Shown: positions 12,640 to 25,575 of the stretch, one piece after another
Layout of the letters: every line of letters begins with the position of its first letter
Position numbering within the stretch: position 1 is the stretch's first letter
Source: Phoebastria nigripes
Lineage: Eukaryota; Chordata; Aves; Procellariiformes; Diomedeidae
Direction of reading: 5' to 3'
Assembly (NCBI GenBank): GCA_035582835.1
Contig: JAYKAV010003364.1
Coordinates: 248,134 to 312,133 of the forward strand
DNA length: 64,000 bases
Program-made: the position numbers and the translations under genes
Notes under the pieces: generated by a model
The model's input: only the letters and a program-made list of their open reading frames with translations
What the model was told of the DNA's origin: nothing
The model's database searches: none

Positions 12640-13450
12640 AATAGTAGGATTAAGTGATCAGCTTCAACAAAAGTAGAGGTTTAACAGTGGAGTCCCTCAG
12701 GGAGCTCTGCTGGGATATCTACTGCTCAACATAAATGATCTAGAAAAGGAAGTGAATAATGAGGTGACTAAGTGTTCTGACGATACAAAATTCTTCAAAA
12801 TAATAATGATGAAAACCAACTGCTAAGAGTTGCAGCGGATTTCAGGGTACCGATCAACTATGGGACAAGGAGCAAATGAACATTACTGTTGATAAATGTA
12901 AGGTAATGCACATGGGGGGAAAAAGCTCATCATTAGAAATACACAGTGACAGTCATGAAACAAGCTGTTATCATTCAGAAGAGATATTTAATTGTCATTG
13001 TCCATAATCCTAGGAAAGCATTACTAGCCCAATACTCAGTGACAGTCAAAGGCTAAGTAGAATGATAAAAAAAGAACAGCTAAGAAAAAGAACAGAGAGT
13101 AAAAGAGACCACCATCATGGTATCACGTACAGTCATGGCATAGTCACATCCTGAATTACCAATTCATTCCAGTCTCCTCAATTGAAAAATAAGACTGCCA
13201 AAAACGCAGGGGTAAAGATAAACAAAGGTATGGATTGCTTTCAATACTGAACAGACCCTGACACATTGGCTTGGCAAAGTGAACTCTTAGGTATTCAAAA
13301 TCATGAACAAAGAATGATTATTTATGGGTTTTCATTACAGAATTAAAAAACATGAAGTTAGTAGACAGAATCGTTAAAACAAAAGTACATATTTTTTCAG
13401 CACAATGAATATCTTGTGGAGTTGATGTTGTAGAGTTCATTGCAATACAA
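12640..13450 (+). mobile_element. Fossil CR1/L3-like LINE (reverse transcriptase to ORF2 3' part)
   Basis: A decayed non-LTR retrotransposon in plus orientation. Codons at 12689-12703 read GVPQG, the conserved reverse transcriptase block, and 25 codons later in the same frame 12776-12790 read SDDTK, the FADDTK catalytic block with its first residues changed but both aspartates kept. A CKVMH block at 12897-12911 is in another frame, so at least one frameshift has occurred. Further right, DNA-level resemblance to the LINE 3' half continues: a 'catggta...gtcatggcatagtcacatcctgaatta' region near 13120-13160, an 'aaaatcatgaac' block near 13300, and a 'gtggagtt...gagttcattgc' block near 13417-13442 matching the region that encodes the W/LP motif of CR1 C-termini. 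Several stops and frameshifts make it inactive. Subfamily (CR1, L3 or a related clade) is uncertain. Confidence 0.65.
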
Positions 13451-13649
13451 TGCTTTGGATCTGAAATGGGTTTGAAATCAGACAAGCCTGCATCATGGAA
13501 AAGAGGCCCTGACAGGCTACTCTTACAATGCTAAATTACAGCCTCTAGCTCAGACGTAGGGTGAGGAAAGGCAGAAGAAAAACCCAGTGAGGTGCCACTC
13601 TGTCCTTTCTCATGTGTCAGAAGCAGAAAGGTTGGCTAGATGAAAGTTT

Positions 13650-13800
13650 CAGTCATAGTGTTTTTATGATCTTGGGCGGTTTATTTCTTGTTACTGCACT
13701 TCTGCTTCTCATCTGTGAAATGGGGCTAAAAATACCTACTACCCTTACTTTGGAAGCATGTTATGATTTGAGATTTCCTGTAATGTCCTTCAAGACTCTT
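13650..13800 (+). repeat. MIR-like ancient SINE, core region
   Basis: The clearest MIR-type copy in the window. Plus-strand blocks in order are ATGATCTTGGGCGG at 13667-13680, TCTCATCTGTGAAATGGGG at 13708-13726, and AAAATACCTACTACC at about 13729-13743, followed by a decayed tail with TGTTATGATTTGAGAT spacing like the MIR 'gttgttgtgaggattaaat' segment. It lies about 200 bases after the fossil LINE in the same orientation. MIR SINEs borrowed an L2-type LINE tail, so the neighbour is not its direct partner. Confidence 0.65.
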
Positions 13801-15689
13801 AAGGTACACAGGTTGCAGGCTCTAGTTTTGATTGCAAAAATACTCTGACATTTGCTTATGATTAAATGATTCAAAATGTCTTCTGAATAATGTGGAGACA
13901 GTTTCATCTAGTTATAGTGACTTCTAAGGAGGAATGACATTGGGTGGAAGTTGTATTGGCACATTCATTCTACACTTCATTATTTGTATTTATTGAGGGA
14001 AGGGTTATTAATATTCTCTTTGGGCCAGCCTCTGGCTACATATGCAGAAATCTATAAAATCACAATTCAACTGCATTTTAATATAAATAAATGGTTAGCA
14101 TTCTGCTATTCCCAGGATAATTTAACTCAAGTGTTTTTCAGACTCCTGTTTCCCTGTCCTTAGCAGAGATGTAATGGATCCCGATCACAGTCTCAAAGAC
14201 ACTCTTTGCTGCTGGAGGAACTGTAGCATTTTCCGCTGCCTCTTTTTGCAGCAATTGCTTAAATACTAAGTCTGTCTTGAGTGCTCTTTTCTGACTTGCC
14301 TGCTAATGAAGAAGGTGGAGAAAGATGCCATAGTGTCTATTACTTTGCATGCAAGAACCACTTTCAAGTGAGTGGTGCCTTGACCTGTGAAAGTAAGATG
14401 TCCATATTCACTGTAAAAAGAGATTTCTGCAATCTTGCTCACATGTATTCTTCTCTGTTAAACATTCTGCTTGTTCTGGAATTTACTTTCTAGGCAGCTT
14501 GAAGGCCATTGAACAAAGAGTTTTCCTAATATATCATAATTACACAAACACCTGTGCCGAGCAACCTTGTACTGAGCTACTCAAAATTTTTTCAGGGGTT
14601 CAACAATGCTCAACACTCCTCAGCTGTGATTTGATGGTCTAATGGCTGAGCGTATGGTACAATGAAGTACAGATGGGAATTCTAGATCAGAGACTTTTAA
14701 AGAAAAGTGCCCAGATACACTTGTAGCACATTATTGATTTTGATATAGTTGTACAACATGCTTTGCAACATAAAACTGCTTCTCTTCACTGTAAGGGCAA
14801 AACAAGAACTATACAGAGTGTCATTTGCAGGTGTTCACTTCAGAACAGATTATATAGAAAACTTAATGGATTATTTGTTTGACTCAATATATAAATGCCA
14901 TCTTGAACAGTACTGTGTACAAAGTGTCTTTCTAGATATTTTATTTCCTTTTCCAGATTGCTCAGCTGGCTTTTGGAACCCATAAAATCTTGCTTGGAGT
15001 CATACAAACTTTAGAGTCTCCAAATCTTCACTCTTTTGTGAAGTCATCTTTGAAAATATAAATATCCAACACTGGATTTGGAAGTTTGTCACAGTGATTT
15101 TTCAGAATGTCTTGAATGATTCACTCTGTCTTCAGCCACCAAATAGAGTTGATTTCTAGATGGGCAGTAACTCTTTCCCGACCTCTGAACTTCTTTCTAA
15201 AACTTGCTAGGATTTTTAACAGCTTAACAAATTAGTATATTCTCAATTTTTCTCACATCAATATTATCTGGTATCATCAGCACAGACAATTCAAACACTT
15301 TCAAAGATATTAATATGGGAGATTTCTTTCTCTTTGCCCCAATTTACAGCATCTTTTTTTTTTAGTGTGGTTCAAACTGCCTGAAAATCTAAGCTTACTA
15401 ATGAGTTTATACATTGGGATTATTTAAAGAACTAGATCTTTCAATTTGCATCAATGTCATTTTTTTCAGAATAATGTTAGTACTGGAAGTCAGAACCTTC
15501 AAAATTCTTACAACATTAAAGCAACTAAAATCTAGTGTATTGACATATAGTTACTGACCTGAACTTGGGAATTGGAGGGATTCCACTTTCTTACAAATGT
15601 TATAAAACACAACAAAGATTATATTTCTACATTCAATCATGTTAAAATTTGTGTNAGAATATGTATAATTATAAGAGAAATCATAGGAA

Positions 15690-15935
15690 TGGTCAAAGAA
15701 GTCAGACCATCTTGCCCTGAATTCTCTCTCCAGCAGTGGCCACAAGTGGATTCCTCCAGAATAAGAGGTCAAAAACCGAGTGATACTTTTCCAGGGTACC
15801 CTTACAACTTGCAACAGCACAAAGGATTCCTAATGCTGAGGTGGTCCCTTTGTACTTAGCAGTTTTCATTTGATTTTTCTCCCCCAGATTTGTCCAGTTT
15901 CTTTTTGAATCCATGTAACCATTTAGCATTCATTT
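15690..15935. repeat. Possible unidentified ancient repeat
   Basis: This block is less AT-rich than its flanks and has the texture of an old interspersed repeat, for example CCCCCAGATTTGTCCAG at 15883-15899 followed by TTTTTGAATCCATGTAA. It resembles LINE 3' regions I have seen in reptile and bird DNA, but I cannot name a family. The alternative is single-copy DNA. Confidence 0.25.
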
Positions 15936-18900
15936 TTAGAAAAGTTTATGTAATTACAAAGACTAGAGGTTTGGCTTAATTTTCTCTGTCTTGGTTTTTA
16001 ATCTGTTTAGTAAACAATCTGCCTACTACGAAGCTATGGGGATAGAGAATATCGTTACAAAAACCCAAGCTGACATGAGCCTGACAAGGGATTAATTCCT
16101 TAAAAAATCACCTAAGGGTTGCAGAAGATTTTAACAGTTGGGAATTAAAGAATGATGGAGTGGTTGCAGCTCGGCCATGATCTACTTCGCCCCAGGATGT
16201 GACTTGCGCAGAACAAACAGCAGTCAGGGAAGGGTGATACTAAGCTAAAGCAAAAGAGCTTTCCTTCTTTAAAAAGTTTCATAATGTTTTCTTCCAGAGC
16301 TTCAGATCTCACAGAAGGTCAACCTTTCAATTGAAGTCAGCAAAATATAAGCAAAATATTTCCTTCACGTACTCACTGTATTTAATAAACACAGGTTTTG
16401 TTCATACATGTAGAGGAAATGGAGAAGACACTTTTGTCCTCTTTGTCCTACATGTTTTAGTTTTAGTATCCTCTCATGCATTCAGTTTTACTGTTCTCTG
16501 TGTACTTTACTCTTCATTGAAGTATTCAGTGACTGTTTTAAATGACTATATAGACACAAACCCCCCTATGATATCTTTCATAATTCTCAAAAACATGTTC
16601 TGCAAACTTAAAATTTTATCAGTAGAGCTGCTTAAAAGAGATCTGTTGACATTTTTTGAGTAAAAACATTGATAAAAGGTTACTAAGGTATAACATTTAT
16701 CCTCGGTCACCACATATTTCCCACTTTTTTCAGTTTTAATTTGTTTGCGCACATAATGCATTTCCCATTTCTTCCTCTGTGTGTGAATATACACACCTAT
16801 TCAGACATAAAGTCTGAGATAAATAACATCAATCACAGTGGTACCCAACAAGAAGACTAAGCAATACTCAATAGTGGAATTTGGTTTACATTTTTTGAAT
16901 ATGNAAGTATGCAACCAAAAGGGGTTATGTTTTCAAATGTACATTTGCAAAGCACAAAATTACTATGCACTAGAAATTTTATGACATTGACTTATGAATT
17001 ATATTCTTTAAAAATTAATATAGCAGTTACCAAATTTATCTGACATTTAATTTTTTTTGAAATGTGTTTTGTTTACCTGTTTTAATCTCATATTAGGTAC
17101 TTAGCAGTGTTTACTTGTTATCTCTGAGGCAAAATAAGATTTTCTAGATGATCATTGTGAAGCTTCCTCTTAGTTGTGCATTCTCAGAGTACCCTGTGGG
17201 TATAAATTTTAAAACACTCAGACAATACTTTTTACATTCATAAATGCACACATACGTGTTCACATGTGTACTTGGAACTGTTGATTCATTTGAGATATAA
17301 TCAGGTTTTGCAACTATTCCTTTATTAACTTTTCACCAACAGTTCTAGTGAGAAGTTCTCCTTTATTTCTTAATAGTCCATGTTCTTTCTTCTTCAAAAG
17401 CAACTTTAAAAACTAATTCAGTTGCTTAGACACAGTACAATCCTCATTTATTTCATTTTTTAATTCATTTATGGATGTAGATAATATGTTTTTATAAGGG
17501 TTGGGGTTATATGCAACCCCATGGTCAGCTTTCTATACATACCTCTCTCTATATATATAGTCAGCTTGAATTTTTTTTTTTTTTTTTCTTTCTCCCCTAC
17601 TCTGATCCTCTTCCTGAAAGGCTTAATTGGCTCTGGAAATACTTGTAAAGTTTACTTCCCAACATGTCCATTTCCAGTACCCTCAAATCTCTGAGCAGTC
17701 CATCACAAAGCCAAATTGGCCATCTCTCGTAGTCATAGTATATAGCCTACCTTGGCTATCTTATACCAGCATGTATTCTAAAATGTTTGAATAAGATCAT
17801 AAGATGATTACACTTGGCAGAAATCAATAGGAATTTTACAACTGCAACTTGCATTAGTATATCTTTTTTCCTGTAAATTCCAAACCTCTTTGAACATGTT
17901 TCTCCTTGCAGATTTGTTCTTCCTCTCAGGTTGCTACTATGTGACTCTTAAACCAGATAGGTGATAAAGTTTGAAGAATCTGCACATGGTGTAAAAGACT
18001 TAATGAAAAGTAATTAATCCAGAATCATCTGTAGCATTCAGGAATGGAAATATTCTTCAATTGTATAACTCTCAAAGTGAGATATTTTCAATACTGTTAA
18101 GTCATTTTCTTTGTTTATTTGAGCTACACTGGGAATTGATCTTACGTCAGTACCAGCAGTATACGCTCACATAGTACGCTAAGGAGGTGACATTTCCTTA
18201 CGATAGTAAAACTGTTTTGGTTTTTTTGGGGTTGGGAGGGTATAATTTGTTTGTTTTTAAACAAAGACATAATTAATAAGCTGAAATGAAGAAGATCTGT
18301 TGAATTTTGAAACTTCAGTTCATCAGCTTGGGCTTGACAGGAAGGCAATTATTGAGACAGACTTCTGTCATTGAGAGATTGCCCACAAACCAATTCACAT
18401 GTAACCTGTAATTAGATTATAAAAGATGCAAGTTCTTCTTGTGCTCACATGAGGATTTTCTGAGTAAGAATCCTTCAGTTTGCCCCTGATAACTGTCTAG
18501 GTTTCTAGGGACAGTCAGTTTGTGTTGCTTATCTGTGGGGAAAAAAATGTAATTACTTATTAAGGATATTGCCAGACTTAACTACTGTTTATGACACTCT
18601 GAAATTTTCATATGGAAGGAGGTATAAAAAATGAAGAATATTATAGACATGAAAGTGCTGGTGGACATTGTTTCTTTTTTGATTTTAAATAGTAGTCCTT
18701 TCTAACCTGACTGAAGGAAGGTGATGAAGCTGTTAGCAGCAGATGAGAAGGAACAGACAATGGTATGCAGAGGTAGTACAGCTTGTGCTGCATGCTTGCA
18801 GCACACCTTGTTTCATAGCATTGAAATAGGGGCAAATAGGTCTCTTCTACATCTAAAAGCCCTTCAGCCCTTTTGTTGCAATGTGCCAGATCACCAAGAA

Positions 18901-19348
18901 AAAGAGATTGCCTAGAAAGAAATATGCTGGGGTGTGGCAGAAGCAGACACAGATCAACTAGACAAAGGTGAGGAGGACATCTGGATGACTTAACTCTTCT
19001 GTAGCGAGAATATCCCAAAGACACCAGCTAGTTACTCTCTCGTAATTTGTATTTACAAATTTTGTCAAAACAAAACATTTCTGGCCTCCTTGAAAACAGC
19101 ACAAAGCTAAAAATTAATACAAATTAAAGCACGGGGATAGAAAACTGGAGAAGTCGGTGGAAAAAAGGTGTATCACAAGTTTTGTGGCCATAAAAATATC
19201 CCTTGACCATCATTATCTTCTGAATCCCAAACATGGGCTTATATTTAGTATCAATTTTTGCAAACTTTAATCATGCTTTAACATCTCAAATTTCATACCA
19301 ACAACTTTGACTAGCAAAAATTAAAGTACTACAGGAAACAAATAGTGT

Positions 19349-19382
19349 GTACCTAACTTAGAGTTGTACCTAACTTAGAGTC
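19349..19382. repeat. 17-bp tandem duplication
   Basis: The 17-base unit GTACCTAACTTAGAGTT occurs at 19349-19365 and again at 19366-19382 with only the last base changed. This is a recent-looking local duplication in otherwise unique DNA. Confidence 0.85.
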
Positions 19383-20205
19383 TTGCATAACTTGACAGGT
19401 ATTTGTGTAAATCAGATATATTGAACACAAACTTAGATTCATTTCTCACGAGGACATGTACACAAAATGAAATAATTTGATCTCTTTAAAAGCATTATGC
19501 CACAATAAAAATATATGGCCACTTCATATTTCAAAATGTAATAAAATCCTTCTTACGCAGTCTGCTCTGAAACTAACTTTAGCAACTTAAATTTGATATA
19601 AATATCCTTGCTGAATCACTGTTAAAACATTATGAACTCTCATTCAAGGGTTCAAACATATTCTGACTTTAACACACATTCTCCACCGCACCATTTCAGG
19701 TCATGATACTCTGATTACTCCATTTCTGTAAGCAGTGTTTAGGCAAGTAGAATGAAAACTACGAGAAGTCATCCTCTCATAAGATGCATTTGAGGAGGTC
19801 GAAGAACTGGAACAGATCGCATGCATGATTATCTAGGAAAAACAGGAAAATTGTTTCTTCTAANCAAAATTTTAGCCAGCGAACTAAGTTTACCACTTTG
19901 GCATAAGTCAGACTTTCTGCAGAGAGTCCTTGTATTTAAAACCAGTAGAATTAAACAGTACAGTTAATGACCTGATAAAAAAAGGACGCCTTTTCAGTGA
20001 CCTTTGATTGATGAACACCTTTGGCATATGTAACCAGGAAGCAGAACAACCAATTTTAGAGGGGTTTTATATTTATGAAACAGCTACATCCATTGTTTTA
20101 TTAACTGTTATACAACTGTATAAAGTAACTGAAAAAAGAACATGGGAAAAATTCAATCTATACAACAATGACGTTAAGAGCTCCTGTATTTCTAAACTGT
20201 AGATT

Positions 20206-20225
20206 ATAATTATTAAAATAATTAT
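20206..20225. repeat. Perfect AT palindrome within AT-rich tract
   Basis: ATAATTATT at 20206-20214 and AATAATTAT at 20217-20225 are perfect complements separated by AA. The surrounding 20200-20330 is almost entirely A and T with further partial inverted repeats, so it can extrude hairpins or behave as a DNA-unwinding element. Confidence 0.7.
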
Positions 20226-20880
20226 TACTTTATTAATTATTAATTGCTGTTAAATTATAAACCAATTAATACACAATTATTTGTAATAATTATCATTAGT
20301 AATTAAAGTATTAAATATTTATGCAAATGTGTGTTGTTTCTTTTCCACACCTTTGCTAGACTGTATCACAGTGGAATAACTCCTTGCAGAACAGCAGAGG
20401 AACAAATTACAAGTTCTAAGTTGGATGAGATGATTGTGAGGAAACACCAAATAGCATATAGCATATGTTTACATTTCTTAACTTCAAATTTTTAAAAAAG
20501 TTTAGCTTTTGGATTTTTTTAAATTATTCTGAAACACCTAATTAATCTGCACCATTTTTTACTCATTGATTTCAAAACACCAAGGAAAATATAATTCCCT
20601 TTCTAGAAGTGGGGAAAACGTGGGATGGTGTAAGAAAGATTTGCTGAACATCACCCATAGTTTGGGAGGAGAAACAACCGAATATCACCATGAGTACTAG
20701 TTCAGAATTTTGTATTTTGGAGTATATTGCCTCTTCCAGTAAAGTACTATTTTCTTTTCCATGGAAGATTTGTTATTTGGGAACTGCATTGTATCTTACT
20801 GAACTATGACCATGGTTCAAATTAAACATTATTTGAAAGAGATTATGTTGTACTGAAAGGAGCTTAAAATGCAATTTTCA

Positions 20881-20930
20881 GTTTTGGGGTTTTTGTTGTT
20901 GTTTGGGTTTTGTGTTTGTTTGTTTACAGG
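20881..20930. repeat. G/T-rich low-complexity tract
   Basis: A run made only of G and T except at its end, with TTTTGGGG, GTTGTTGTTT and (GTTT)n parts. It is the first of three similar tracts (also 25513-25575 and 26800-26870) on the same strand. Confidence 0.7.
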
Positions 20931-23900
20931 TCTAAAAATTCATTAGAAACAAATACGTGCTTAAGTGACTAAGGTATATCTGCCTGCAGATATGGCAAAT
21001 GGAAAGCTATACAAACTGGAAATTATGATGAATAGGCTTCTAAGCAATGACATTTAAATCTCATGAGTGAATGGTATCTTTAGCAGTTACTAAGGGGTAG
21101 ATCTTGGAGACAGCCTTCTAGTAATAAGTAAAACTTAATGAGAAAAGTTATTCATGTGGCTCGTATCCCTGTATTTAGGCATCACAGTCAAAATAAATTT
21201 ATGTTTAAAATTCTTTACTAAATGACCTATACATAGCACAGTTCAGTGTACTCTGCTTCTATGATCAAGAAGGTGAAAAATTTTTGAAAACTGAATTATA
21301 TAAAGCAACTAAACTTATCTTTCCTTGTAACTGTAAGCACAATAAACAGCCATTATCTTCCTTCATTAACACATTAATATTATTTACTATTTCTATGTAT
21401 CACTACACAAAAATATTGGTTGGTTTATATTGTTTTGTTAGTGCAATGTTTATTCCCTATATCTTGAGTTACAATATCTAAATGTATTTTGGCAATATAT
21501 TGTATTTCATCTATGCAGTGAAGGCACTTTATTGAAAGCATATATAAAACTTTATTTCTTTTATTGGTTATGGATTTAGAAATAGTTGAAATAAAACTTG
21601 GAACCTGAATTTTAGTTGTGTATGGATAATCCTGCCATTACTTTCCTTTCTGTTTCAACATCTTCACTTGTTCAATTTACTACAGGAGATGGGATGAGAC
21701 ACCGCTAAGGTAAAAAGAAAGGAAGAAAACTGAAATCAATTAAAGAACAGTTCATTGTCTATTAAGTAACCACAAATGGGCATGTTTTATTTCAAAGCAA
21801 ATTTTAGTTTATTTGCAAAGAGTTACAATCATTCAATAGTAGGAAGTTAACACAGAAGGAATCTACATGCAGTTTAACTTATGAAGACTTAAACTATTCA
21901 TACTGNCAAACAAATCTGTGTTTATAGTCAACACTTCTGAAATTCTCTTGCTGAAGTTCATAAGGAATCACAGGATGAAAATGTAAACCCTCAGGTGTGT
22001 CAAAGATCCTCTAATCAATGCCGTAATGTTGGATTGCATTTTCAAATTGTCTGTCTGTTTAGCCCTTACAATTTAAACCTGCTAGAGCTGTTATTTCATA
22101 GAAGTAAAATACATGAGAATTTTTCAGTTAGGCAATTTGATTCATGCAGTAGTAGTATTTACTTCCACTGAAATATATTGACCCTCTGCATTTTAGCCTC
22201 TTTAATAATTTTGCTGATTCAGGAATCAGCTGTTACACAATTTATCAGTCATGATTAAGATTTTCAAAGCTGCTGAGGAGATGTAGTCACATTTAGTTCC
22301 GTTCCATTGAGAAGGTGAATGTCTGAAGTCCCTTAAATAACATTAAAAAAAGAAAAAAAAAGTATCAACACTTCGTTTATATATGCAATAGTCCAAACAA
22401 AAAAATGCAGCTAGAGGCAGATTATCACATTCTTATATGCACTTTCATGCATAACTGTATGTATATTTGTACGCGCACATTCCTCTTCTATACAATTGTA
22501 TTTATTTTGTGATATAAAGGATTACTTACTATCTACTATAATATAGTTATAAATTCCTGAATAGTTGGGTTATTTTTCAATGAAACCTTTCAGTGGTGTG
22601 CACAGAGAGCAACCATAAATGGTTATTGTATTATGAAGTAAGGTTCAGCTTCTGAGTGTTGAAGTGAAACAAAGCTGGACTCCTTCTAATAAAGACGTGA
22701 ACCAGAGTTTGCAAAATCAGCAGCAGTTTTACTGCTAGGTGTGTAGCTGTGATGCCTCAGGTACTACTATATTACAATTGCATTTTTAAAGTACTGATAT
22801 GTGAATTACTTTGAACAGATCATCATCACAACAAAGTGGAATTGGACTATCATGTGGATAAGTGGCATCCATAACAAAAATCGGTAAGAACACAGTGAGT
22901 TTCATTTTACATTATTTATTTTTGCAGTACTATCAGCAATTGTTCAAACACTATGGTTTCTAGAAGGGCCACTTACAGTAAGGACAATTAGCTACGCTGC
23001 CGCAAACAAATAGTGAGTGTATTTGACTCTCCAACTCAAAAAGCAATTGTTCTAATGAATTAGTCTAAATGGGGAACAATGAAATTAGACTAATCTAAGA
23101 GAATAAACAGAAAATTAATGTGACTTGCAATCTGCTATGGCAAAATCAAAAATTACTGATAAAATATGTATAATTTTACATATAAGTGGCATATACTCTC
23201 TATACACGATACATACACAAAACATTTATGTACAGTTCTAATGTTAAAATTTAATATAAATTGGACTAAAAATATTTTAGTTATTCTTCAAATATTTTCA
23301 CAGTTTAAAAAAAAATCTTATTCCTCACTAGGATAAAATCAAGATATTTTCACGAAGAAAATTTGCAGAGAATCCCATCCTAGATTAGCTTCAAATTTAG
23401 GATATGCATCAAAAATATAGGTAATAAACAATGACGTTCATCTCCCCTAACTTCAACCATCAAAATAAGACATGTAATCTAAGCTACTTGGCCAGACTTC
23501 TGGTTTTCAGTAGAAAGACGGTGTTTGTACAATTCTCCCCACCCTTCAGATTTGGAGAACTCCTCTTTCCCCTGATGAATAAAAGAACTCGAATTTAGCC
23601 CTTTTACTTCCTACATAGTCTTTACTTCTTCAGGTTTCTTATTTACAATTTTCCTCATCTTGAATTTCAGGGACATTCCTCAAATTTTAATTATTGTAAG
23701 CTTGATTTTGTAGGTCATTAAAAATACTGTCTCTGGAAAAATTGCTTCTGAACCTTTCAGATAAGCCAGAGAGATCAATGACTTTTACTGTAAGTATGGA
23801 CTGTGCTACTGGATCCTCAGTTTTATACATATCTTCAATTCTCATTTTCTGTGTTTTCATTAATGAGCCAAGATTCAGCATGTTAGCCAGAATATTAAGT

Positions 23901-25009
23901 TACTATGCATGCACTGTTTTGAAATATCTGGAAGTACAATCATAGACTGCTGTTATATAGAAATTTGGAGAATTGTATCTGCCCATTTCTTGAGACCATC
24001 CCTGCATCCCAGTTTAGTTTTAGTTTCCAGGTGTTACTGCTTAGATAGTATTTATAACATTTTCTGGATGCCAGAACCAGTATAGAAGTAAAACACCACC
24101 TTCCATTTTTTGTTTAACAGTGTTTCAAACATTTTTTTCTTTTTCCTAAATTACTTGAGGAGACAGCTATGGGATGAAATGAACATGGATGCGCAAAACT
24201 GTGTTTCAAGAAGGCAATAAAAGTGAACCTTCAATAATAATCCTACAACAAATTTCCAATCAATAAACCACTTTTCTTCCAAGTAAGCATTAGCATTAAA
24301 CTAGCAGAGCCTCTATAGTTTTTTTATTATAACTATAACCCTTTTAACTAAGGCTTATTATTTGTTCTCAGTTGACCATTTCTTCATCCATGTCAGTGGA
24401 GACATTTTAGTGTGACCAGAAAATATCTCATATACAACAAATATTGAATAAGAGAAGCTTTAGGTGCAGTTTTGTTTCATTTCAAAATACTCAGCTTTTC
24501 AGTGGAACAGATTCACTGGTATAATTGTCACATCAGAAAAAAAAATTATCTAGTAAAGTCATTGGATTATAGGTCAAAGTTGTAGCTGCAAGTTTTTAAT
24601 TTCTCAGCAACTCATTGTGATAGGTTAAAGGAATCACACATAGCAGTACTTTTGGGAAACTGATTTGCTTCAGTCTTCATTTGTCACAAGCATTATGAAG
24701 TTTTCCACACAGAAAGTAAGGAGAACTTTTACCCTGAAAATTTATCAAAGACAACTTGTACAGGTAGTAACTGGTGTGAAAAAATTTGTTTAACTACCTG
24801 TTCATGGTCAGCATATACAAACGTAACATAGGGAACCCCCCCCTTGTAGATTAAAACATACCTCAACTATACCATAAAGTGGGGAGGGGAAGATGTGAAT
24901 GCAAACAAAATATTGTTTGAGTCAATTTAACAACATGCAGAACTAAAGCATGTGAACGCAAAATAATCAGATAAAAAGGGGGGGAAATACTGATGGCACA
25001 GAGTAATTT

Positions 25010-25385
25010 AGAACAGAACAGTTGAGGTGGAAGGGACCTACAATGATCATCTGGTCCAACTGCCTGACCACTTCAGGGCTGACCAAGAGCTAAAGCATGT
25101 TAAGGGCATTGTCCAAATGCCTCTTAAACACTGACAGGCTTGGGGCATGGACCGCCTCTCTAGGAAGCCTGTTCCAGTGTTTGACTGCTCTCTCGGTAAA
25201 GAAATGCTTCCTAATGTCCAGTCTAAACCTCCCCTGGTGCAGCCTTGAACCATTCCCATGTGTCCTATCACTGGATACCAGGGAGATCACCACCTCCCTC
25301 TCCGCTTCCCCTCCTCAGGAAGCTGCAGAGAGCAATGAGGTCACCCCTCAGCCTTCTTTTCTCCAAACTAGACAAACCCAGTGTG
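25010..25385 (-). mobile_element. CR1 LINE, 5'-truncated 3' end
   Basis: Minus-strand copy of the chicken-repeat-1 family. Read in its own direction, it enters at about 25385 inside ORF2 and ends near 25010. The frame read from 25293 down to a TAG at 25092-25090 encodes the ORF2 C-terminus with the family's [22 protein letters not shown] block and a VFKRHLD segment just before the stop. About 80 bases of 3' UTR follow ('tagatgatc...ggtccctt...' region read in complement). The terminal ATTCTATGA-type short repeats usual at CR1 3' ends are not recognisable. Upstream, the C-terminal homology needs a frame change, so the copy is not intact. Open frames on the plus strand here (for example 25097-25474) are antisense shadows. 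Extreme 5' truncation is normal for CR1. Confidence 0.92.
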
Positions 25386-25512
25386 TGACAAACCCAGTAT
25401 CTCTAGCTAATAAATTTCTTCTAATGCTACCTAAGGCTTCTGGTACAGGATATACTGTATATCACGTGACATAAAAATTGGGATTTTTCTGTGTGGTTGA
25501 TTGAATGTCAAC

Positions 25513-25575
25513 AGGGTTTNGGGGGGATGTGGGTTTTTTGTGGGGGTTTTTGTTTGTTTTTTCTGTTTGTTTTTA
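25513..25575 (+). repeat. G/T-rich tract with possible G-quadruplex
   Basis: Four G-tracts (25513-25515, 25521-25526, 25531-25533, 25542-25546) are separated by loops of about 5, 4 and 8 bases, followed by T-rich (GTTT)n sequence. The last loop slightly exceeds the usual 7-base limit and one N (25520) sits in the first loop, so quadruplex formation is possible but not certain. Confidence 0.5.

Larger units (their letters stand above)
13801..25009. other. Long AT-rich non-coding stretch, no gene seen
   Basis: About 11 kb without a recognisable exon. The longest open frames, minus 18641-19024 (127 codons) and plus 16331-16663 (110 codons), have no domain or signal I can name; the latter is rich in codons expected from T-rich DNA. 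A possible old repeat at 15690-15935, a 17-bp tandem duplication, an AT palindrome and a G/T-rich tract are listed separately. Confidence 0.55.

Noticed and set aside
18641..19024. 127-codon open frame on the minus strand as a gene
   Set aside because: No domain or family resemblance; an opposing frame of 64 codons overlaps it.
25097..25474. 125-codon plus-strand open frame
   Set aside because: It is the antisense of the CR1 ORF2 C-terminus.
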